From a virus, in the IMG/VR virus record IMGVR_UViG_3300024262_000132, positions 1 to 34,172 of that record: a stretch of 34,172 nucleotides of DNA, one strand, 5' to 3'. The position numbers were made by a program, and so were the translations under genes. This document shows positions 7,479 to 17,500 of the stretch, one piece after another. The notes below the pieces were generated by a model. It searched no databases and was not told the DNA's origin. It saw only the letters and a list, made by a program, of their open reading frames with translations. The number at the start of each line of letters is the position of its first letter. The stretch's first letter is position 1.

Positions 7479-7698
7479 TATAGAAGACATAGATAAAATT
7501 TTAAATTTTAAAACTTGGTCTAATAAGAAAAAAATTGACACCCTTCTATTTATTGATTGCACCCTTTACGCCAACATGGGTAAAGAATCTACACAAACTG
7601 AAAGACAATCCACAAAATCCAAGTCAAAAAGATTATACAAAGCTATTGGTAAAATAGATGCATCAATTGGCAAACAAATACTTAATTCTTTAGACTAA
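7468..7698 (+). CDS. Hypothetical protein (76 aa)
   Basis: A 76-aa ORF overlapping the DnaA-like gene by 11 nt and sharing TAATG with the next gene. The first half is hydrophobic-helical with FIDCTLYANMGKES, followed by a Ser/Thr/Lys-rich low-complexity stretch (TERQSTKSKSKRL) and a final helix. I recognise no domain. It is probably a small soluble early protein. Confidence 0.6.
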   Translation: MEYNIEDIDKILNFKTWSNKKKIDTLLFIDCTLYANMGKESTQTERQSTKSKSKRLYKAIGKIDASIGKQILNSLD

Positions 7699-7892
7699 TG
7701 ACCAAACCTGTTTCCGCTGATGATGTTCAAGCTATTAACCATATAAATTATGTGACTAATAACTTACATTCATTGACTGACAATCTTTATGAAGATTTAA
7801 TGGACAGAGATCATGAAGATGTAAAAAAAAAAGCTAAAAACATTATACATATAATGAATGAATTAATAAAATCTTTATCTGATGAAATCTAA
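7698..7892 (+). CDS. Hypothetical helical protein (64 aa)
   Basis: A 64-aa, acidic, apparently all-helical protein (INHINYVTNNLHSL then LYEDLMDRDHEDVKKKAKN). Its start overlaps the previous stop by one base (TAATG). Two helices with heptad-like leucine/isoleucine spacing suggest a dimer or a binding partner. No family recognised. Confidence 0.55.
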   Translation: MTKPVSADDVQAINHINYVTNNLHSLTDNLYEDLMDRDHEDVKKKAKNIIHIMNELIKSLSDEI

Positions 7893-7998
7893 AGAAAATA
7901 ATCGCGCAGCGTTAATACTTGAGATACTAAAGCTTAAAAAATTACCTCAGTCTTCTAAAATTTTATTAAAAATACAAAAACTACAACAAAGATTATGA
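7882..7998 (+). CDS. Very small coupled ORF (38 aa)
   Basis: A 38-codon ORF that fills the apparent 102-nt gap between two genes. It opens at ATG 7882, overlapping the previous gene by 11 nt, and ends in TGA 7996-7998 overlapping the next ATG at 7995 (ATGA). The product is a short basic amphipathic helix: it starts MKSKENNRAALILEILKLKK and ends with two Leu/Lys/Gln-rich turns. Exact coupling at both ends, as in its neighbours, is the evidence for translation. Function unknown; it could also serve mainly to hand ribosomes to the next gene. Confidence 0.5.
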   Translation: MKSKENNRAALILEILKLKKLPQSSKILLKIQKLQQRL

Positions 7999-8315
7999 AT
8001 AAAGGAATCGCAACAGAATTACAAGACTTCTGTAGTACAATCGCTGAAAGGTATTCTGATATTAAAAGAGTGGGAAATATAGGTAACGAAGTTTTTTTGG
8101 TAGAAGAAATTATACCAACCTCAGACCATAGTGCTGTTGTTAATTTTGCAAAATCAGGTGGTAAAATTGCTGTTGCTTTTTTTTATTATATTAATAGAGG
8201 AAGGTCAAAAGGTTGGAAGTATTTTTTTCCAACAGACTCGCATGTTAATGGTTTTCAAGCTTTCTTATATTACAAATTAGAAGCAGAACGTAGGAATTAT
8301 TCTAAAAATTTTTAG
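7995..8315 (+). CDS. Hypothetical protein (106 aa), last gene of the rightward operon
   Basis: A 106-aa protein with no domain I can name. It has a helix, then strands around EVFLVEEIIP and KIAVAFFYYI, and an aromatic-rich segment (GWKYFFP). Its start is coupled to the 38-aa ORF by ATGA. Its stop lies in a 14-bp palindrome shared with the convergent gene on the other strand, and both proteins end in Lys-Asn-Phe. No GC-rich terminator follows, so transcripts from the two arms may overlap here. Confidence 0.7.
   Translation: MNKGIATELQDFCSTIAERYSDIKRVGNIGNEVFLVEEIIPTSDHSAVVNFAKSGGKIAVAFFYYINRGRSKGWKYFFPTDSHVNGFQAFLYYKLEAERRNYSKNF
8302..8315. repeat. Perfect palindrome at the convergent gene junction
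   Basis: CTAAAAATTTTTAG is identical on both strands and carries both stop codons of the two converging genes. It equals exactly their overlap. It could form a weak A/T hairpin in either transcript, though it lacks the GC stem of a normal terminator. Confidence 0.8.
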
Positions 8316-8541
8316 CCTTACACTTAGCCCAATGTATTTCGGCACACTTTTCATAATCTTCTCTGGCTTCAAAATAATACCTTACTAAATCGTAAGCATC
8401 ATAATCCATGACAATAACTTTACGTGTAGGGTCAAACACTAATTCCACTTGTTCAAACTCCTCCAACAGCGTGTTGAAAGAGTCTTTCCCAGTTAAAATT
8501 CTATAGCTTTGCAACATGCAAAGGTGTTCATCGAATGCCAT
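8302..8541 (-). CDS. Hypothetical protein (79 aa), last gene of late operon
   Basis: A 79-aa acidic protein transcribed after the giant virion protein gene, 5 bp behind its stop codon. It has strands around VELVFDP and KVIVMDYDAYD and an acidic helix with aromatic residues (LVRYYFEAREDYEK), plus three cysteines. I recognise no family. Position suggests late expression; it might be a small virion or chaperone-like protein for the giant protein, but nothing in the sequence shows this. Confidence 0.65.
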   Translation of the reverse strand: MAFDEHLCMLQSYRILTGKDSFNTLLEEFEQVELVFDPTRKVIVMDYDAYDLVRYYFEAREDYEKCAEIHWAKCKAKNF

Positions 8542-8546
8542 ACATT

Positions 8547-11500
8547 TTAGTTATACATTTCGTCTAAGTATTTTTTTCTTAAATCTCTTTGCTCTTTTTT
8601 CATTTGTTTTTCTAATTGTAATAATTCATTTATATCATCATCTTCTACATCTGGATACATTTCTGGAAAATATCTTTTAAGTTCCGCTTTAGTTAATTTA
8701 TTCCTATTACGTCCTCCTTTTTTACCTTGAGCGTATTCAGAAAAATTAAATACTTTTAAAATAAATTCCCCTAAATTTTTTGAGTCTCCAATCGTGCTAA
8801 AGTTCTTCATCATTTTACGAAGCTGTCCAGCTGGTATACCTGTCAATGAAATTGCTTCAGCCATAAATTTATTAACCTTTTCTTCTCTTTTAATTGGATC
8901 TTTAATTTTACCGATATCAGTATATAACTTAGCTAATAAAGCAGTTTGCCCTAAGACTGGTATTGTAGATGGTGTGCCTACCCATGGTTTACCAGCCGCA
9001 GCTTCAAGCGCTGATTCTATAACTTTACCAATAATAAATAAAGCATTTAAGTTCCCCATAGCAGCTGCTCTTGCAAGTTCTGCCTTGTCTTCATCATCAG
9101 AACCTCTTAAAAGTCCTGGAAGACCTTGAGACACCCACTGAAATAAAACAGGCATAACTACGTGGTACAATGCTAAACTTCTTCCAGCCTTTACTAAACT
9201 TTTCACGTAATCTAATTCCCCATTATCTTTTAAAACACCTTTACCTTGTTTACCACCGCTTTTTATAATACGATACATGTTTCTCGCTGCAATAATTTCT
9301 CTACGAAAATACTGTTTTGGAGTTGTTAGGAACATATTAAAGGCTCTAACAAAAGCTCCTTTAGTTTGTAAATAATCTTTGTCCTGTAAATCATATGACT
9401 GCTGAGTTCTTAACGTGTCAGCTTCAAATTTTATAATAGCATGATCGATTGCTTCTTGTTCTGTAGCGTTAGGATTTTTCTTTTTAAATTTATTTTTATA
9501 ATATAAATAATTAGGAACACCTCCAACTAAAATAGCTCCTTTATCACCAGCCATTGTAGTCCACATTAGTATTTTACTGATTTGGTCTTGCTTGGTATTA
9601 GTTAAACCAAATTTTTCAAGTAAGCCACCATTCATTCTTTCAAACTTATCATCGGTATAACTTTCTACAGCTCTACTAATACTTTTACCGTATCTGTCTT
9701 GTAGAACTACTGAATTATTTAAAACTTCTTTAACTAAAGTACTTGCTTTAACAGTACTCATAGCCGCGTTTTTGACCCAATTTAAATAACCAATGTCATT
9801 ACCATATGTAACAAATGAAGTCATCTGTTTTAAAATAAGTGTTGGATTTAAACCTAATCGAGATAATAAAAAAGTATTATTAAACGTATTTATTATTTTA
9901 GTTTCGTTTTGAGTTTGTATTCCTTTATTGGCAATTTTTGTAATAGAGTCATTAATATACTTCCATATTTGTGGTCCAAACTTATCCTTAATAGTTTCTT
10001 TAATTAATGGTGACTGAAATATTTTATTAATATTTCTAATTGGAATTGCATATGCAGCAAAATACTCCATGTCTTTGGTGTAATTCAATAATGCATCTAT
10101 ACCATCTGATTTATTTATTGGATTAGTGTTTGCTACCCTTGCTTTAGTACTGGCAGCACCAACATTTGTTATCCATGACTGACTATCTGCTAATAAATCT
10201 AACCCTTCAGCTTCATTTTCGTTTTGTCTATAAACTCTACCAGCATAGAATTGATTCCATGGCATATCAGTTCTATACACTTCTTTGTAAGTGTTATTAT
10301 AATGATCGTATGATTCTGGATAATATTCTCCTATCATCCATTCTGACAATTGAATTAATTTGTCATCTAATTTATCAGCAATCTCTTGTTTTATACGACT
10401 ATTAAATTCATTCTCAAAAGTCTCATTTCCTAATCGTGTAGCATCAAAAGTATTAATCATACTTTTATTTAACGAAGGATCTTGCATTTGAGAATAATAA
10501 TAAAGTAATTGGTTCTGACTAATACTCATAGTGTTCTCTCCTATTTTCTTTTCTATCTCTTTTACTTTAGCAGCTACTTCTGATTTATTTTTTTTAGTAA
10601 TAGTTTTTTTAATCTCATTTAACTGGTCTTGTAACATTTCTGCTTTTACTACACTACGAACAATAGTTTCACTTTCTTGTGCATTTTTTCTATTTTTTGC
10701 TGTCCATCTTTTACCGAACAACTCAGTCATTTTTTCAGAAAAAATTAATTGTTGGTTAAGCATTCTTCCTTTAAACATTCTTGAAGCTTTACGTATTTCT
10801 TTCTGAGTTATTTCTTGAGTCGCTCCTTCAAATATTTCTCCTGGTTGTGTTGAAATTCTATCAATTAATCCAGTCATATCTTCTGCCGTACCAAACACAC
10901 CCTGCTCAATAGACGAGAGTACACTGTTTATAGAACCTCTAAATCTTTTTATAACACCCTTTACTTTTAAACCTCCACCTTCTTTAGCATCAAGAGCAAT
11001 ATCTTTACTCATTTCACGAAATTCTTTATTAATCATGTATTCCGTTATTTCATTTTCAGGAATTCCTTGATCAATGAGAGATTGTTTAGCATCTAAATCA
11101 ACACCTGTCATGTCTTTATATACAGCTCTGTCATTTTCTCTGTATTTAATTGCATCCTGTAATAATTGGTATTCAAGATTTGCTTTTCCAGTAGTTTCAA
11201 TTTGATTAAGACTACTTACTACTGAGTTTAAATGAGTGGTTTTATTAGGGTCATTCATTTCTTGAGTAAATGAAGTATTTATCTGCATAGCTAAAGTAAT
11301 CTCAGCCATTGCTTCTAAGTCATTCTCAGAAAAATCTTTCTTATTAATTGTAACAACATCTCCACCTTTTTCACCTTCAACCTCTTCTTTTGCAATTTTA
11401 TTAAATTTATCTAATAATTTACTATTTGCTTTTGTTATTTCTTTTTCAGTTGCATCTGGATTTATTACACTTATAATTTTTCCGTTTTTATCCTCAATTT

Positions 11501-14500
11501 TTTTACTTATTATTAATTTATTTATACGGTTTAGTTTTTTACGTGTTTTGTTATCTATTTTAACACCTTTAAACCTACCACTTTGAACTACAGTGTAATC
11601 TTTTTTAAGTATTTCAAAAAGAATATTCTGAAGACGAGTATTAGTCTTTATTGTTACTATTTTAAAAACCTCATCCTTAACTGAATCAAAATTAGTAGCA
11701 TCAACTCTGTTTATTTTATCTATTAAATCAGTGATTTCTTTTTTAGTGTACAAGTCTCTTGGAAGAACCATACGAATATAATTTCGTAATGCTCTTTGAA
11801 CTCCTTTAATATTTTTCTCGTCAAATTTTATGTTTTTAATTCTTTTATTTATAGCAGCAATACGCTGAGGATTAGCTTTTAAAGGGTCTGGAAGAAGTAT
11901 TTCTAACATATCACGTTCCATTGCGAGTTGCTGAGATGTTTGTCTTTTACCTTTAACACCTGCGCTTTTATAACCAGCCTGGTTCATGAAAAAATCTAAA
12001 ACTTTTAAATTAAGTTGCTCGTCTGATAAAGGAATTTGTTTTGTTTTTTTATTTTTCTTTATCCTGTCTTTTATTAAATTGTTGTCTTCAACTAATTTTT
12101 TATAGTAGTTGTCAACCTGTTTCATTAATTTAAGACCAGCTAAGAAACCACCTTTTATGTCGTTAAAACTTTTAGGATACTCTCTAAACATGTAAGAGTC
12201 AAAAGCTTCACTTTCTAAAACTTTAAACGCACCCTTTATTTCTTTTGCAGTGTAGGCTGGTTTAGTTTTGCCATCAACTTTTCTTTTTCTTCGTTTTAAA
12301 TAATCTAATATTGCAGCATCTGTAAATCCACCTTCTTGTTTACCAGCTACAATGACTCTTAATAAATCATTTTCATTATCCATTACTTGCTGACGGCCTG
12401 TTCGAGTAGGGTTTTTAACTCTCCCTTTAGGACCAATCACAAAGACACCGCCACCGCCACCATAAGCTCCTAACTTAGCTCTGTAAGCTGTGTATCCTGG
12501 ACCAACTCTATTCCACTGACGCTGTATATCAGACACCATAGCTTGAGCGCTGTAAAAGCCGCTTCCTGGCATTCCAGTTTGATCTTTTATTTGTTGCTCA
12601 GTAGACTGCTCTCTACCTTCTCTTATTTCTGATTTTACAGTAGCTACTTTAGGGCCTGAACCAGCACTACTCGCTACGTTTGAACTTTTAAACTTACTTT
12701 TCTTAAAATCTTCAAATGTACCAGAGAATGGAGCTTTACCTGATGCTATTACTTTTTTACCTTGTTTGTTTTTTCTGTATTTTCTGGTGTCCTTAAGAGC
12801 TATTTTATATAACTTTTCTAATGAATTTCCTTTTGAATCTTTAACATCAGTTTTTGTAGAAACAACTACCTCATCTTTATTAAACTTAGTATAGGAATCA
12901 GTAGCTTCAGTACTTTGATAAAACGTTGTAGGTTGAACAATTGCTTTTATTTTTGCTCTTACTGTCCATGCAAAAGAAGGATGATAATCAGCATCTCCTT
13001 TTTTTGGTCTTGAAGGTGCTTCAAAAGTAGTATTATCAAACTCTATAACACCAATTAAATCAAAAGCTTTACTACCTACATTCATAGGATCTTCTAATTT
13101 TTCAGCAAATTGAATTTTATTTTTAACACCTAAAGCGTTCTTGACTTTATCATTAGCAGCTATTTTATCGTTTAATATTTTTCTTAAATCTGGTGAATAA
13201 TTATTATCAATATCTAACAGTTCAACTAATTTTTTAGGATTTTCTATAAAATCATTTAAGTTGTTTGTGTTTTTTAATTTAGGAAGGTTACTTCCTTTTT
13301 TTGATTGTGCTTTTGAATATGCTTCAGTAAATGTCTTTAAAGCAGATTTGCCATCCTTACTGGTTAAACCACTATTAAAACTTTCAATTAATTCTTTATT
13401 GGTTATAATATTGTTATCTAATAATTTTTCAGTTAATTGAGCAAAAATATTTTGTTGAAACTGCCACGAACCTTCTTTAGTTCCTACGTGTGGAGCAAAT
13501 AAATTCGCATCACCATCAATAGAATTTTTTATAAATCCTTCAGCATTTTCTTTACTATTAAAAGCAGCAAGATTAGAAACTTCTCCTAATTTAGCTCCTA
13601 TTTTTTCCATCATGTCAGCAACATAATTTTTACCTCCATATAAGTCTAATACAATACCAGCACCTATATCAGTTGGTCCAGCATTTGTAAAGTCATACAT
13701 GTTAGTCACAAAGTTTTGTCCTTTATAATCTTGAATATCTTTCTGAATAATATTTTTTGCATAAGGTCTGGTGTCAGTGTTTATGTCTGGAGCTTTTGAT
13801 TCTCTACCTTCAAAAGTAAAAGTACCAACTTGCCCAGACTCACCCTGTTCTTGCTCTATATCTAATTCTTTGTCAATTTTATTTAAAACATCGACATCAG
13901 CTTCTGTAATTTCAGTACCAGTTCTAACTTTTTGAGAAAATGTATTAAGAAAATCAATAACAGACTCATCTGTTTTACCAAATCCACCAGGTATTTCAAC
14001 ACCTACCTTCGCAGCCATTGATCTTATAAATTCAATTATTTTGTTTTTTGCTGGTTTCTTTAATGTTTTATATTCATTAGACATTAACGAGAATAATTCA
14101 GCTAAATATTCTTCATCTTTAAAATTCTCATCATAATTTTGAGCAAACTTATCTATTCGTTTAGCTAACATAGAGTCAGCTGGTAAGGTTTTTCTTACAG
14201 CTGTTATTAATTTTTTAGCAGCTAATTGAGCTTGAACGTCTCCACCTGATATTTTTTCTAAAAATACCGCATGAAAAACTTCGTGTGCTACTGTATTACC
14301 TTTGGCTTTAGTTAAATTAATATGTATAACCTTACTATTAGGATTGTAGTAACCCCTGCTATTTTTTGTCCCATATTTCTCATACTCAGCTTGAGTATCA
14401 TGTAATACAATTTTTACATTAGGAGCGAGTTTTTTAATTGCACGTGCTGCTTTTTTAGCTTTGTTAACAACAGCAGCTGCCAGAGATGTGTTTTCAATTT

Positions 14501-17500
14501 CAGTGCTTCCTTCTTTTTGTTTACGGTTTATAGATAAATTATCTGAAGTTGTTTCTACTTCATCTAAAACTGTATCTCCAAAAAAGTCATCAATATCATT
14601 TTGATCGTCTTTACTTACTTTCGTTTTGGACTTCGTTTTGTCTTTGGTTTTATTGCTGGTGTCACCCTCGTTGGAAGATTGCTCGTTGGATATGTTTTGT
14701 CCCACCTCTTCGCTATTTGTGGTAGATTCTTGTGCATCCAGGCTCTCTGTGCTTTGCTTTTGTAAGGCATCTTGTTCGGTTTTTATTTGTTCAACTGTAG
14801 GGTTTTGCACCCCCTTATCTTGTAAAGATTTTGTGGCATCTTCTTCTGTAATTAAAACAGATTTTTTAATTCCTTCAGTTTCATTTTTTAAATTAGTATT
14901 AGCTTGAGCTTGATCAGTACCTAACTGACCAATTGATTCTTTTATTTCTTTTACTCTTGCCTCTTTTGTCTTATAAGAATTTAAATTCTTATCAATCTTA
15001 GACATTTCAGCTTCTAATTTTTGTTGTTCGTATATTAATAATAATCCTTTTTTTCTTGAATTTGTATCTAAATCACTTGGTAATGTATTTGATGCTCCGC
15101 TTAAAGTTTCAAAATCTAATAAATTTTGATCGGCTTTTTTTTGTGTTATATTTCCAGCTGCTACTTCTAAGTCTAATTTAGTTTTATAAGAAGCTTTTGT
15201 TATTTCATCGTTTCTAATCATATCAAAAAGCTCGACCATATCATCAGATATAAGCTCTTCACTTCCTCTCTTGGCTGCGTTAATTACAGCTCCAGGCACA
15301 CCCATAACAAAACCACCAACAGCTTCTGCCGCTGCCGCATGTCCAACAGTTTTCCAAAACTCTCCACTCCACATTTCAGGTTGGTCAAACATTTCCTTAT
15401 TGTTCATGTTATTCCACACATCTTTATAACCCATTTCAGCAATTTGCTGTAGACCACCAGTTTCAGCTTCTGCCATTGTTGCTCTTGCAACTCGATTAGT
15501 AAACGTCATCGTAGCTTTAACTGCTTTATTAGACAAAAGACCTTTAGCAATTCTGTTTTGCACAACCTTGTTCATAGTATTTCTAAACATAACTGCGGTT
15601 GCTCCTTTAGGTAACATATTAGTTACCGTATTCATTAGACCAGTTACTATAGTCTTGTTTCCTATTAAGTGTCTAAAACCTAAACGCTCTAATATACCTA
15701 CTGTAATAGCTGTAGGTATAACAATATTTTTTCTTTCTGACTCTGTAACATACTTAAAGTCAGGATCGTTGTTCATCTCTTCATTCATGGCTTCAGCCTG
15801 TAATAATGAAAACGAAACAGTTTGAGCTATCCCTCCTTTAGTAGTTAAACCTAAACCTCTTGCAATTAAATTTCTTTTAGCAGCTCCAATACCTACAGCT
15901 GGAGCAATTTTACCTCTTGATAAATATGAAACCAATACAGACGGAAGTGATTTAGCAAGACCTGTAAGCCCTTCAGTTACAGGAATGCCTAAGAAATCAG
16001 CAACACCATCTCTATTTTGTTTTTGAAATTTTTCGTCTGAAATATCATCTTGAGATAAAATCTCATTTAAGTATTTTTTAACAAAATCTTTTTGTGGTTT
16101 TTTATTTTCTTTAACCTCTTGGTCTAATACTAATCTTTTTAATCTTTCACCTCTTGTTTTGTCATATGCATAATCAGGAAGTTCAATGTAATCACCATCT
16201 AAAAATTTATTTAATCCAGATTGATTTTTATTAAAGAACTTACCGTTTAGTGTTGGTTTACTTAAATCATAACCATCAGCTTCAAGTCGTTTTAAAGTTT
16301 CTTCAGAAAACAAACCTTCAGAAATATTTCTTAATCTATCTTCATCTTTTACTTTTTCTTCACCATCAAGGCTTTGATCCTTCATACCTTCTAACCATTT
16401 TGTGTAAACAGCTTCATCCTCTATATTTTCAGGGACTGGGTACTTAAGATCTCTTGCTATATCAATGTAACGATCTTTTTTTTCTTGAGGAGTCATTCCA
16501 AAATCTTCGTTTACAGACTGTACTAATTTGTAAAACCCATCAACACCACCACCCCAAAGAGCCGCAAGGTTATCGCTAATACCAGGGCCAAGAAAGGTGT
16601 TAAGCAACCCTCCAGCGTATGTGCTATCATCAGCTTCTTTCATGTCGATATAATTTCCGACAGATGAGTCAACTAATGTTTTAAGTTTTTTGTATTCCTT
16701 AAAATTATCTCCTAATACGTTTCGTGTTTGCTGTAATCTCTTTCCAGCAGCTAAAGCAAGTTGATATTTTACTTGCCATTCAGGGGTTGCTTTTATTTCT
16801 TGGCTCTGCCCCATCAAAACATCCATTTCAGATTCTTGTGTAGTCTGAGCGTCTAAGTAAACTTTATATTTTGTGTTAAGGGCTTTAGCTGTATTTTCAA
16901 CATCTGCTATATCCTCTTTTGTTCCTTCACGACTAAAATATTTTTTTCTATTTCTATCGTATCCAGTTGTTAGTTCTGCCATTTTACTGTCAGTTCTTCT
17001 GTTGGCTTTTAAAAATTCTTTAAGTTCTTGTGCAGGTCCTGACTCACCACCAAATATATCTCCAAAAACAGGATCAAGATTAACATTAATACTTTTAGTT
17101 GGGTCATCTTTAGATGTAACAGTCATGCCATCAAGTCCATCAAACATACTACCACCTTGCTCAAAATTAAATCCATAATCTTCAAAATGATATTTCATTC
17201 TGTTAACTACCTCAGACGCTTCTCTGTCAATTAAATCTTTAGTTACAAAAGCCAAAGATTTATCAAACTGTGAGTCTGTTGAATCGTAAGTAATTGGATT
17301 AGCATTAATCTCTTTCCCTTGCTCACGAGGATCGTAAGCAGGGTACTCGGTAACCATGGTGTCTTCTTGCTCTACATCTACTACAGTATTGTCACCTAAA
17401 GGTGTTTCAACTATGGTAGAATCCACAGAAGTATCTACGACCTCTGGAGTTTCGGTAGTAGAATCCGTAATAACCTCCTCCACATTTGACTGAGAAGTTT

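Noticed and set aside
8794-9129. 111-aa plus-strand ORF inside the giant protein gene, and similar plus-strand ORFs at 10166-10405, 10531-10806, 14626-14907, 15568-15825 and 16873-17178
   Set aside because: They are antisense to one long well-supported frame, have Ser/Leu/Phe-rich composition typical of complements of Lys/Glu-rich helices, and lack leaders or coupling.
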